Source: Euonymus europaeus (taxonomy: Eukaryota > Streptophyta > Magnoliopsida > Celastrales > Celastraceae). From it: 64,000 nucleotides of DNA. The position numbers and the translations under genes were made by a program. Under the pieces are notes generated by a model. The model did not search any database. It saw only the letters and a list, made by a program, of their open reading frames with translations, and was not told the DNA's origin. This document shows, in pieces, positions 17,286 through 29,213 of this stretch (position 1 is the stretch's first letter; each line of letters starts with the position of its first letter). The stretch lies in assembly GCA_963580455.1 (NCBI GenBank), contig OY756964.1:23782001-23846000 (forward strand), given 5' to 3'.

Positions 17286-19213
17286 TCCTTGTTTTTTTGG
17301 CAGATAGACATGAGGAAGAAGCTAATTGTATATATCAAAATCATTGGAAAGAAAATGCCCTTGAAGAGGGAGTTAAACTTGATATTGTTCCTTCTTTTTC
17401 TGTACAGCTGATGATGGAATTGAGTTTAATCTCCTTTTCTGTATATAAAGGTAATTTATTTCTTTTAAAATGTGATTACTCACCTAGCTATGGCCTACTA
17501 GCTTTATACGGAGTCGTCGTGAATTCATCATATAAAAGGATTATGCAAATCGTGATGGTTTTGTTGTGCACGTCAGCAAGCAGTAGATAATAAAAAAAAA
17601 ATCACGTCGTCAGAGCCATGTCTGTCTCGTTTTTACTTAATTGAGTACGAGGAACTTGTTTAATCCGATAAACAAAGGAGACTGGCGTGAAGATTAACGT
17701 TGTCGACAATCGTTTTAGTCGATAGATATTTTGAAATAGTTTGGTCAAATTGTTAAATTAATTATCGATTTATTATGTCAATTTTAATATAAAATATATA
17801 AAAAAATGACTAAACAATTCGATTTTCGTCAATTCCGAACATCATATAAAATTGGGAAAAAAAAATAAGGAGAAGAGGGGACCCACAAGTGGTGTGACGT
17901 GGACGAAATATAAAGGTCAAAGTCGGTTTACGGTAAAAAAGAATTGGAAGTTTTGTGGGGCCCTACACCAAAACCTATATATGTATGCATCTCCACAATG
18001 CCCTAACCTAAACGAAACCTAAACCCCTTAAGCCTCTCGTTGAGCGACTTGGTTCTTTTGAGAATCTCGTCGTGTTGTCTTTTGCAGTTTATGAGCGAAA
18101 CGTATTTTTCTTTTCCCGGAAAAAAATTTTCTGCGATTCCGATTGAATTTCAGGTATCTTTCGCTTTCTTTGTTTGCTTTCAATCTTCAAGTTGAAGTAT
18201 TCTTTTTAGTTGTTTGTAACATAGTTAGATTTTACTATGCTTATGGACGATTAATTAATCATGATTTAGGGTCTTTGATTTGTTTATCGTTTCTCGATAA
18301 TACTTTCAACATCGGAAACTGAAAGAGTACTTTTCAGTGTAGATATTAATGTTCTTCAGCTATCAGTAGACTAACAGAACAACTAAGAAACTTGGGTCTC
18401 GATCTCTCTTGGTGCATGAAATTGTTTTCTTTTGTAGTTGTGTTAATCTGGGATTAAAGAGGCCGTTTTCTTGTTCTCTTCTGTTAAATCTCGAGATTCC
18501 TTTTAGACCTAAAACTGAGATTTGGGTGAAGTAAATGTAATTCCATGGAATTTAACCATATAATCAGTTCATATGTTTCAATATGTGTATCGTAAAGATT
18601 CATTCGGATAGTTTTTTAGTAGCTGGTCTTTTTTCATGCCCTAAAGTAAAGTGTTACACTTGTTGGTATTCAACTTTCAAAGAAAGAAAAGAATGCCAAA
18701 ATACCATCTGCTGGTATTGCATCCTTTAGAATTGACAAATTGCCTACATAAAATTGTGTAATTTTAATCATGCAGGTAAGAGATGGTCCCGATCATTAAC
18801 ATTTATTGTTTAACTTCAGGAGTCATTTGTCTGTATGTACAGTTTCATGATTACTTTTTGATATATATATGATCCATGATAATGGGTTGCCAATAGTGTC
18901 TTAGTGCAGTTCAAAGTGGCACTGTACCACTGTACTCCACACCAGTTGCCTTTTCTTAGACTTTTTAGCTAACAACAATCTCAGACATCAATATATGGCT
19001 CATGGCTTTATGAATAGTGCAATTGATTTTGATTATTTAAGATTACCATATGAATCCCTGCCTAATATGAGATTTCAATTATTTACCAGAATTCCCTTGG
19101 TAACTCTCCAGGTTTCAGGCAACTATAAGTGGTTATTGCAGCACAGTGCCAATCATGGAATCCCAAATTGTGTTCATCTGAGGGTTAATTAACTGGCAAG
19201 CAATTTGTTCAAG
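17286..19213. other. Spacer, promoter and probable 5' leader of the RING-H2 repeat gene
   Basis: After the ATG11 stop there is about 700 nt of AT-rich spacer. A probable leader exon of the next gene lies around 18030-18153, ending in a good donor (ttcag|gtatct), with a candidate acceptor 'tgcag' at 18775. The leader has its own ATG at 18091. The open stretch 18995-19192 shows no family features. Boundaries of the untranslated exons are inferred. Confidence 0.4.
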
Positions 19214-21896
19214 ATGCCAAATTTGCAGCTTTGTTCTCGCAGGCCAAACAAAAGTAAAGAAAAGGTAGATCTTTTTTGTTGCATTAAAGCAAAGGTAGAT
19301 GATAACACTGGTGCAAAAGATTCAGACACAAAGTGCTATGATTGCGTGATAGCACCTGGGACTGCTTCAATACCCTGTCGCTGCAATGAGGTTAGTTTGT
19401 CAAATGAGAATCAAGCAGAGTTGTCAAGGATGAGTTTGGAAAATATAACTGTTACAAAGAAACCTAAGGAACCAAATTCATCGACACCACATGACGGTTG
19501 CAGAAGTGCAGTTGGGAACTCCCAAACTGAATCATCCAGAGGTTCTCAAACATATTTCCACACGTCAAGGAACAGAGTGAAAATTCAACCAGGTATAAAC
19601 AGTCTGGCCTTTTAAGTACTCGTATAACTAATCAAGATGCATTTCTTCATCTGACTATTGCTGGAATTCCATTAAGCCACATGATTGATTTATTTTCTGT
19701 TATGTCTATGATATTCCAGTGTATATTGTATGATGTGTCTGTCTCAGTGAGGCTCATTCCATGCTGATGAACCACATTTTATCTTTCAGAGCAGAAAAGA
19801 AAACTTGTATATGAATTATGAATTTTAACGTTACAGAATGCAATCTGTTGGTCCATGCATGCTTTGCTGACACAAGATTATATAAAATGATCAAATGAGA
19901 GCCTGTAATGTTTCCTGCTATTGTAATCTGTAGAATATTTTTTGAATTTTCAGGTAAGCCAAGTCAAGCTCAACAGTATCAAATCTTTCAAAGGAACAAA
20001 GGATACGAACAGAAATCTGCGAAGTGTATTGCTGCAGATCTTTGGAAGGAAAGACCAATTCAAGTGGAAACAAATGATGGACAGCCAGTTAAGGAGAGTG
20101 CAATGCATATTAATCCACCTTCCAGAGGAGTTTGGATGCCTATCCAACTGAATAAAGTTGCACAAACAGGTAAGGAGATTGGAACGCATATAAATCCTCC
20201 TTCTGATGGAGTTCGGAAGTCTATCAAACAGAATAAAGTTCTACCACCAGTTAAGGAGAGTGAAGTGCATATAAATCCACCTTCCGATAACGTTCAGAAG
20301 TCTATCAAATACAATAAAGTTGCACAGGCAGTTAAGGAGAGTGAAATGCATGCAATTCCACAATCCAAACGGGTTCGGAAGCCTATCAAGCAGAACAAAG
20401 CTGCACAGCCTGTTAGAGAGAGTGAAATGCATATAAATCCACCTTCTGTTGGAGTTCAGAAGTATAAAGAAGAGAATAAAGTTGCACAGCCAGTTAAGGA
20501 GAGTAAAATTCACATAAATTCACCTTCTGATAAAGTTCAGAAGTCTATTGAATACAATAAAGTTTCACAGGCCGTTGAGGGGAGTGAAATGCACGCAAAT
20601 CCACAATCCAATCGAGTTCGGAAATCTATCAAACAGAATAAAGCTGCACAGCCAGTTAAGGAGACTGAAATGCATATGAATCCACCTTCCGATGGAGTTC
20701 AGAAGTCTAAAGAACAGAATAAAGTTGCACAGCCAGTTAAGGAGAGTAAAATTCATATAAATCCACCTTCCAATGAAGTTCGGAAGTCTATCCAAGAGAA
20801 TAAAGTTTCAAAACCCATCATGTCGAGTGGAGCTAACAAAACCGTCAGAAAGGTAAATCCCCAGAAAGTTTGGCGGATAAAGGAAGAGAATGAAGCTTCT
20901 AAACGTTCACCTAAACCAGGCTCAGAACCCGAAGCTCAAAGACAGGAAAAGAAGGGATCTGTCAAACGTTCACGTAAGCCACGCTCAAAACCTGAAGCTC
21001 AAAGACATCATATCAAGTGGCATGGTATGTCCAAAGTAAAGCTTTATCTTTATAGTTCTATATATGTACATTTTATGATATTATTTATGAATTTTGCAAT
21101 ACCCGGAATTGGAGATTATTCTAATCTAGGACCTGGTTTTCAATAGAATCATTCAGCTTAGGTATTGGATACACAATGAACTTTGTTACAGAGGTTTATA
21201 CCATATTCTGGAATATTTTTAGATTGTGTGGGAGATGTATGAAATCCTTAGTGTGATTTGTCTTAAGTTCTTGAGATTTACCCATGTTCTGTGCTTTGAT
21301 TAAGCTGGACATGAATGCATTAGCTGTTGATGGACTGGAATAGCTCATTCAGCCCGTCATCTGCTCCCACACAGCCACACTAAACCTGCATGTATACAAT
21401 CCGACTCATATATATAATATATATTTGCATAGAGAGAGGGAGAGAGGACTTCAGTGAGTCATGAGTTGCTTGTCTCAAAAAAGGGTCTGCTCTTTGATAT
21501 AATTTGTTAACCTTACGAATTTGTGATGTATATTCATTAAAGGCTCGAATCATCAAAAGATATAAAGTAAATGCAGCTGAAACATTTATACTATTGTTCC
21601 ATGATGAGTTCTATATTCTCTGGAAGATATACAGATTCACTAGTTTAGCCATTTATTAGAAACCTCTTCTGCATCTTGCAGGCTTTGATGAATCGATTGG
21701 ATGGAACTGTTTCCTTTGCGACAATGATCTTGCAGATTCAGTGACTGAAGAGGAGGAATATGAAACAGATAAGTTTCCAGATGTTGCTGTACTTCCATGT
21801 GGTCATGCTTTCCACAATGTGTGCTTGCAGCTTTCCATATCCGAGATGCAATGCAGCGATCCTCCTTGCATTATTTGTGCCAGTTTATTTTTTTGA
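19214..21896 (+). CDS. RING-H2 zinc finger protein with nine 27-residue tandem repeats
   Basis: Putative E3 ubiquitin ligase of unknown substrate. Three coding exons, 19214-19592, 19954-21024 and 21682-21896, join in frame to 554 residues. The start at 19214 is the first ATG after an in-frame stop at 19190. Residues 170-412 consist of exactly nine 27-residue repeats of the type QPVKESEMHINPPSDGVQKS followed by about seven residues (IKQNKVA). They are basic and polar, probably disordered. A Lys/Arg/Pro-rich segment with KRSRKPRSKPEAQR follows. The C-terminal 60 residues hold a RING-H2 pattern: C493-x2-C496, C523-x-H525-x2-H528-x2-C531, C546-x2-C549, and the protein ends five residues later. 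The long gap between the first two Cys pairs is acidic (EEEEYETD). No repeat homologue is recognised; the RING assignment is firm in pattern but unproven in activity. Confidence 0.8.
20082..20810 (+). repeat. Coding minisatellite: nine 81-bp units with a three-unit higher order
   Basis: Nine consecutive 81-bp (27-codon) units fill 729 bp of exon 2 without breaking frame. Units 4-6 and 7-9 match in order (QAV..HA.PQS / QPV..H.NPPS / QPVKESKIHIN), so a 243-bp three-unit block was duplicated. Units 1-3 are an older, more diverged version of the same triplet. Confidence 0.9.
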
Positions 21897-23713
21897 TAGG
21901 CTATTTTTTTTCGTTTTCTTGTCTTGAATTGAAGCATTGATACCATAAACTTTCCACTTTGCAGTTTATTTTTTCGTTCTTGTGGCAGTGACGTCTTACA
22001 CTCCCTGTAGTGAATCAATTGTACAATTATTAGGATTTGGTTACTTGGAATCATTCGGTCTGCTATAACTGTGATTATTTCATAATTTTCTCCATGGAGC
22101 TAATTACAGTAACTCGATTCAAAATTTGTGTTTAGTCTTATCTGCTGCAACTCTGACTATTTTGAATATTCTCTATGGAAGAATGATTTTACTTTTTTTG
22201 GTATCCTGGCTTTGGAATCGGAAGTCTACGGCTTAAATTCCCAGGTAGGTGAAGTCCATATATGTTTTGGCTTAACCTGGTAGAACAAAGACGAGCCAAA
22301 GTCATAGTCCATTAAAATCGCATTCAAATAAGCTTAACTAGAAACGGTCCTGAAGTAGTTAAAACAACATTCGGTACTCTGCAAGCGATGTGATACAGTT
22401 TTTGTATTGACACTCTTCAGCAATTGTGGGTTCGATTATTCAAGCCCAACAAGTGAACTATAGAGATTAAGGTCTATAAGGACATTTGATCCGAATGGAT
22501 GAAGATTTCTAAGATCGAATTTATACTCCGATAAATAGTAGTAGAAGTAGAAGTAGGTGAGATGAGTTAGACCCAATCCACTTGAAGTATTATCCACTCT
22601 TCGCCTAGATTGATCTGATTTTGTCCTGAAGACTCAAATGGTAGGAAAGTGGTTTACGCTCATAAAGCACATTACTTGGTACTCTCCAAGCAACAAGGAA
22701 CGTGTACATTTTATAGCTTGAACATAAGGAGACCAAATTGACAGAGGTTTTTTCAATTCAATGTATCCAGCTACATTGATCCATGTTCGGATTCTCCAGC
22801 AGTTTGGATTCATGAAAAAAAAGGCCTCAACTGAGCGAGGACACATTGATATTTACAATATTTATGCTCCACTTTGCCTAAAACTTTCATTGAAGAAAGG
22901 CTAAACCGTAAGTGTCCCAAGATATCGGTTCATTTAGTACTTTCTTACAGTAGACAGACAACATAAAACACTCCTTAAAGAACTGCATATATTTTGCATC
23001 CTCCGACTCAACATACACACATTGCACATCAAAATTCCATGCTTTCTGAACCGTCCCATAGTTTCATACATAATTTGTTAATTAATGGTGACTTTGGAAC
23101 CTCATTTGCAAAAAATTTCTTCCACCTAACATCCAATAAATTTTAGGTACTCATTATTGAAGGCTTAAATATAATGTCTAGTCATCTATTTACAATGAAA
23201 AAGAAAATTAGTGTAGAAATCAGCAAAATGATGTTCTAACATTGCTGACATTACCCTTGTAGTGAATGTCATAGAAATATCATAGATATGCATAAGAAAT
23301 ATAATACAGATCCAGATGCACCAAGCTAGGATACAGAAATTTGTATCTTATCATAGAGGTAATACTACCATAGATCATTCACCAAAGTTTTTGTCGGAAT
23401 AGAAAAAACAAGAAAAAGATTTTAACTACTAACAAAATCAAAATGAAAATATTTTTTTAATTGCAATGGCAGCTACTCAGCATTCACAGGAAACATAAAT
23501 GATATTTGAATACAGAAAATTCTAAAATAAAATAGAAATTAATGTTAATTATAAGCTTTTTACAAGGGCAATAACTAGGATTCTTCATCAAAACAAATTT
23601 CTGAATCCTGGTGTCTGCCTGAATGTTAATATTTTACAGAGCAAGCAACTATCTGAAGGCTTCAATATGTGTAGAGAAGGCTTGAAATGTCTGTAGAGAG
23701 CACACATCTTCAG
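21897..23713. other. Intergenic spacer between convergent RING-H2 and ASG1-like genes
   Basis: This holds the two converging 3' UTRs and AT-rich sequence. ORFs at 21803-22054 and 22634-22846 (minus) have no recognisable domain or splice support. I see no RNA gene or intact transposon here. Confidence 0.5.
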
Positions 23714-25818
23714 CTAATTTGTCGCATCATTGCAATTACGTTTTAGACCACCTTCTTCAGAAATGTTAAATAAGAATTTTGGAAGAGATGCAATTCGAGG
23801 AAGATGAAGGAGCAGATCCCCAAAAGAGTCTTTTCTTGACATGGCGCTTGTATGCTTTCTAGGAGAAACATCTTCCTCACTTTTTTCTGATGCCTTCATA
23901 TCAATATGGTTTAACTGAGCATCTGCCTTCTCACTGGGTTCTTCAATGCAATTTGCCACATTCAACTGGGAGGTCTGAGCCAAAGAAGGGTCTTTCTGCA
24001 GAAGGCAACAGAGTGAATTGACCCTCGACATAAGGCATTTCTCATCAGAAGGTGGTGTTGATGGAGGAGCATCACTGAGAAGGTACTGTGCAATGTCCTC
24101 CAGCATGCCCTCGTACTCTGATCCATTCTCGGAGAGAGGTGGGTTCCCAGAACCCATCTGCTCAGAAATACAATGTCCAATGTGGTTCACAAGATCACTC
24201 ATCGACATAGAAGGGTGTAAACCTGGAACTTTAATCTGATCACAGTCACTCCGCCCCCTTGAATCCACCACCTCACAATTTCTACTCCCTTCGATCGCAA
24301 GAGTATCCGTCACTAATATGAGCAGATTCAGTGAGCATCTTGAAAAGACAATATTATTGATGATAACTACAAGTGCTTATAAAAGAGCTTGAATATCATC
24401 GACTTATCAACAGTAAGCATAGTTCCACAACAAAGAATTTCCTCGCTCTTGAGGCCAATGGTTAAACATTATGCATGAACCTACAATTACAAACCAAAGC
24501 AACCACCTGGCCTGTCACTCAGATCAGAGGGTAAGAGATGTTTGGGGCAGAATATTAGGATCTAATATTGATAAGACCCACATGAGCAAAACTAATAACA
24601 GCAGCAAGAATGAAACATTATATATCCATTAATTACTTAAAAAGGCGCAGATAAGGTTTTGGACCCTTGAGAGTGTGTCCATGTACTGCTGAAGGAAGTC
24701 CTGATTAACTTTTAGCTATCCAGAGGAACCAGAAATAAGACATGGCCAGCAAGTTGAAATTATAGCTAACTTAATCATCCCCGTTCAAAAAAATGCCAAA
24801 GGTTTATCATACCTGAGCTCGGAGAAGGAGCTTCTCTGGACATGTGCTCCAATATTAAACCGGTATGCTCCTCATTTTCCATCTCCAAGGAAGAAGACTG
24901 TGTGGCAGATGGTGATGCTCGATCCCAGAAGCCAGAAATAGATCCCTTAAAATTCTCCACTTGGTTAAACTCATGACCTTCAGATCCACGCGGATCCTCG
25001 AAAAGAGACGTTTGTGGTTCAAAATATGGGGAATCCAAAATTACCTCCGGCTGTCGGCTTAAAAAGTTCAAACGCATATCACACTGGACGAGCTTCTCAA
25101 AATGTTTATTCAACAGCCCTTGTGGACACTGCAGAAAATTCTGCCTACGAAAAGCAGAAAGTAGATTAAATTATAATGTCGTCGTAGTAAATTAAGGACA
25201 TAACAAATTGTTGCATGACATACAATGCCACAAACACCAACCAGATTTTAGAAAGGTGCTTTTTATTGGCAGAAATACTCAGCTATAGTTATTCATATTT
25301 TAATTTGAAAAGGTACCAAATATCCATACCAAGAATTTGGACAATTTTCAAAGGTTTCCATCACTGTACAGTGATTTTGGGCAATATTTGGGTGAGAACC
25401 ACAGTTCACCCTACCAAGTTTCAGTCACATAAGAAATAACCACATTATCCAAGAAAATATTGGAACAACATTCACATCCCATCAAACAAAATATTCGAAA
25501 GCACACAACTTACTAGACGTCAATGTGGGCATGGGCAAAGGCAATTCAAGCTTACATAATAAATCAAACGCTGATAATTGGCAACTTACATCAGCATATC
25601 TATGCAGATAGATTAACATACACAGTCAATAACCATGAAACAATGAAAATAGAAGCATTATCATACCTGTGAATGCTAGCCTGTCCATCAGTAAAATCTG
25701 ATGTCGCCTGCCACAAGGTGTGCTTTCTTGGCTGAGGACTAGTCTCCTTGAAGAAAAGCGGCTGTCTGGCTAGCTGCATCATACAAACCACAAATGGATT
25801 ATTGACTCAAATAACAGG

Positions 25819-25887
<69 letters not shown>

Positions 25888-27190
25888 ACCACAACATTCA
25901 ATGTCCCAGGTCCATCATCAGGACAATTAGCCCTCAGAGCTGTTATATCTGACCATTGGATCTCTATTTTGCTTTTCAATCCACCTTCAAGAACTTCCCA
26001 AACAAGCTTATGCTTAGCAAAGTAACACTTTGCCACCAAATCACCTTCATATCTTGACTTATACTGCGGTCATACAAATTATTAGGATTTCAGAAGCAAA
26101 AGTCATGAATAGAGTACAAACTAGTGAACTACCATTGAAAGTAAATATGACGCAAAGTACCTCCCACGACCCAATCCTCAGAATTGAGGCAGGAAAATTT
26201 GAAGCCTTCAGCTTGTCAATGGAACTAGAATTGGCGGTGCCTTTACCTTCCTTCTTTACTGCACTGTTCAAATCTTGATTCTGCACTGCTCCTAGAGCAG
26301 ATGCATTGCCTTGGGAAAGCCGCATTTGAATCAAATCCAACAGCGAAGGGCTCTTCCTTAGATTCAAACCCAAAGGACTAGGTTCGTCAAGTGGGTTATA
26401 CTGTGCTTGTGCGATTGGAAACGTTTCTGGGCCAGAGCTCCACTGTTAATTCATCCACAAGACAGCCAGAAAAATTAATATCAGATCTCATTTTCAAGGA
26501 GAAACTGGGAAATTAGAAGGAAAAAAAATAATAAATTTGTACGGACATCATAGCTCTAAATCTAAAAATAGATGACGATGCAAAAGAAGATCCCAGCTAA
26601 GCAATTTCCATATGGTACCAGCTATAGAAGATCATCTCCCTTCAACCCAAACCCCATCAACTACAAATGATTAGCAACTTCCAGTGACATACTAAATCCT
26701 TCCTGGATTGCCAATAAACACCAGGGAAACTTAATAACAATAAATTATCTAATTTGAAAGAAGAACTGGGTCTCGTTAGTTTACTTCCAAGGAAATATCC
26801 AGACAGGCCAGATGAAAAAACTTCTCCAATAAACCATCACATCCAACTCAAGTTGAAACTCAATAATACCTACAACAACATAATTTCCTTTTAAAACAAA
26901 CAAAAATCACACAGGAATAAACATTCTGCAATTCTTTTGTTCACTTTTTTCACTTTCTCAGCCACAAAACAGGCCAAAAGTGGAATGTAAACCTGTTGAG
27001 GAGCTGGAGATGGCTTTGATCGCTTGTTGTCCGGTCCATGTTCGTTCTCTAGTTGATCCTCCAAGATTTCTAACTTCACGGGCACCTTGTCCCCTCGCAA
27101 AGTCGTTCCCGGCTCTGCCCCGAGATGACTATGAAGATTCACCGACTTCCTGAACTGAACCATCAAGAAATTATTTGTTCCGAGCACCAA
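23714..27190 (-). CDS. ASG1-like protein, TRF2/HOY1 PH-like domain family
   Basis: Plant-specific protein similar to Arabidopsis ASG1 (At2g24100, Altered Seed Germination 1) and its paralogue At4g30780, linked to germination and stress responses; the molecular function is not established. Six exons in transcript order: 27190-26993, 26442-26161, 26063-25890, 25773-25667, 25144-24813 and 24312-23714. They join in frame to 563 residues. Recognisable blocks are SPLGLNLRKSPSLLDLIQM (residues about 85-105), the PH-like core YEGDLVAKCYFAKHKLVWEV...IQWSDITALRANCP with DDGPGTLNVVV and ARQPLFFKETSPQPRKHTLW (about 161-235), and a Ser/Glu-rich tail with DSFGDLLLHLPRIASLPKFL. The start is the first ATG; a second in-frame Met lies nine codons later. 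Intron 3 (116 nt) contains a long CT tract beside its donor. Confidence 0.88.
25822..25884. repeat. (GA)n microsatellite in ASG1-like intron 3
   Basis: About 31 GA dinucleotides without interruption. On the transcribed (minus) strand this is a 63-nt CT tract beginning five to six nt after the exon 3 splice donor (gtaaa) and filling more than half of a 116-nt intron. Confidence 0.95.
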
Positions 27191-27681
27191 ACAGGATCAC
27201 GAATAATTCCAAACCAGGATCACGAATAAGTGTGAATTTTTCCGGAGAAAATCAGGAAGGAGACGACAAATCCTGACAAAAAATGGGGAATGACTGTTGA
27301 AACCCTGGATATAGGGAACGATTCGAGACTGGAACGGCGTCAAGAGAGAGGGGATCGTTGACGGTGAGCACGTGAGAAATGAGAAATCCCGGTGTAAAAG
27401 TAAAACCAGACTCACACGTCTCTTATTGGAACCAAATTTAACATATTGGTAAGAGGATTGTAGAATAGAAATTGATATTTGTGTCCACTGTATTCGAAAA
27501 CCCATTTGGTTCACATGGCGCTATCTACCAAAAGTAGAACAAAGATGATATTTTATTAAAGACATTTGTAAAAAAAAAAAATAGGTGGGGCTACTTATTA
27601 CTTATTGACCACAAATTTTCCGTGCGATCCCAAAAACAGGTAAAAATTTATATTGCCTCGGTTTCAAAATTAGTATAGTTA
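27191..27681. other. ASG1-like 5' leader and promoter region
   Basis: Sequence upstream of the ASG1-like start codon (minus strand). It includes the leader, probably to about 27.4 kb, and AT-rich promoter DNA. The reverse-strand ORF 27197-27514 has no domain and is not called. Confidence 0.4.
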
Positions 27682-27932
27682 CTTCCTCCGTTTTATTTTA
27701 ATTGTCTCTTTCATCTTCTTATACAGTTTAAGAAAATATTTAATTTCCTTTTAATTTGACGTTTATACTCTTATTTATAAGGTATATGATTATTGAGTTA
27801 GTTGTTGAGTTTTTCAAGTTGATGATAAAATAAGAAAAAATTGAGAAAAATAGCTTTCATTAATTGAAATAGACATGTATTTTGGGACATTCCAAAAATG
27901 AATAAAAGACAATTAAAATGGGACAGATGGAG
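27682..27932. mobile_element. Stowaway-type MITE (251 bp)
   Basis: A TA target duplication flanks terminal inverted repeats: left 'cttcctccgttttatttta', right the reverse complement of 'ctccatctgtcccatttta', both continuing into 'attgtct'. TIR start sequence, size, TA site and AT-richness fit plant Stowaway (Tc1/mariner-derived) MITEs. No coding capacity. Confidence 0.8.
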
Positions 27933-27985
27933 TATTATTTTTACACAAAAATTAAGTAAGCTATTAAATAACTCTAATATTAGTA

Positions 27986-28600
27986 CTTCATTTGTTCCTA
28001 AATGATTGTTGTTTTATAATTTTTTTAAAAAATATGTCATTTTATAAATTCAAAGCATAATTAATATTTTTTCCCAATTTAACATTTATTTCTCTTTTTC
28101 ACTAAGAGCTTAATAATTGCACACATTAATTAACTTATCATCTTTTTAATAAGGATATTTTAGTCCAATGCATTTATCTTTGACTCATATAAGGGCTATT
28201 TAATACATTTCTTAATTCTTTGTTTAAAAATCCTAAGCGACACTTATTTAGGAACTGAGATAGTAAAAAATAAATGCGTTGGACTGAAATACCCTATTAA
28301 AAAGATTAAAAGCTGTACTCATATAATGGCTATTTAATAGCTTTCTTAATTATTGTGTAAAAACCTTAAACGATAGTTATTTAGGAACTAAGGGAGTAAA
28401 AAATAAATGCGTTGGACTAAAATACCCTATTAAAAAATATCAAAACCTATTTAATGTGTTCAAGTTATTAAACTTTTAATATAAAACGAGAATATGGGTA
28501 AATTTTGAAAAAAAATATTAATTATGCTTTAGATTTATAAAACGACATATATGTTGAAACAAAAATAAATTTATAAAATAACAATTATTTAGAAACAAAG
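27986..28600. mobile_element. Second Stowaway-like MITE (615 bp) with internal duplication
   Basis: TA dinucleotides at 27984-27985 and 28601-28602 flank inverted ends: left 'cttcatttgttcctaaatga', right the reverse complement beginning 'ctttgtttctaaataa', both running on into 'ttgt(t/a)ttttataa'. The element is longer than usual because an internal segment of about 134 bp (starting 'actcatataa' near 28183 and 28317) is tandemly repeated. Confidence 0.7.
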
Positions 28601-28683
28601 TAGTTTACAAAATACCCCATCCGTCAAAATCTTCTATGTTTCTTCTCAACAAACTTGTTACAGATGGCAAAGAAGCGCTTAAA

Positions 28684-29068
28684 AGCATCTCCAATGCGAG
28701 TGTATATTTGAGGATGTAAATTGATATATACATATTTGAATAGTGATTTTTTGAGATGTAAATTTTTAGCGTTGCAATGGTAGGATGTATAATTAAGGAT
28801 GTGTATCATATATTCTTCATTATCTTCAATATCGTTATTTCATTGTCTTCAATATTCTTACTTCTATGGGGTATAAATAGTAGTTAAATTTCCAACTTTT
28901 TTATCCATTCTTGATATAATTAAAAGCTTGAGTTGTATATTTATATCTCCAACGTATTTTTATAACCAAATATACATTTTGGATTGGAATGACCCATTTA
29001 AAAATATGAGTGCGTATAATAATAATTGGGTCATATACACACCCATATACATCCCCATTAGAGATGCT
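28684..29068. mobile_element. TIR MITE, possibly PIF/Harbinger type
   Basis: The left end 'agcatctccaatgcgagtgt' and the reverse complement of the right end 'agcatctctaatggggatgt' match over about 24 bp with a few mismatches. The interior is AT-rich and non-coding, about 385 bp in all. 'agcatctccaatg' ends are common in plant MITEs. A clear target duplication was not found, so the superfamily is uncertain. Confidence 0.55.
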
Positions 29069-29213
29069 CCATGAAGGAGTTGCCAGAATTCCTCCTTTTC
29101 TTGTCTTCTTCTAGAGGAGAAGAAGAGGCTGAGCACAAAAAAATCATTTGCTACTCCACCATAGTTGAAAAATACAGCTTCTACCCGCATTGAGGCGTCA
29201 GATTCTTAAATTG

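Noticed and set aside
18995..19192. 65-codon ORF just before the RING-H2 start
   Set aside because: It ends in a stop before the chosen ATG, has no family features, and sits in a probable leader intron or UTR.
20082..20810. Regular repeats reminiscent of a CRISPR array
   Set aside because: The repeats are contiguous coding units with no spacers, in a eukaryotic exon.
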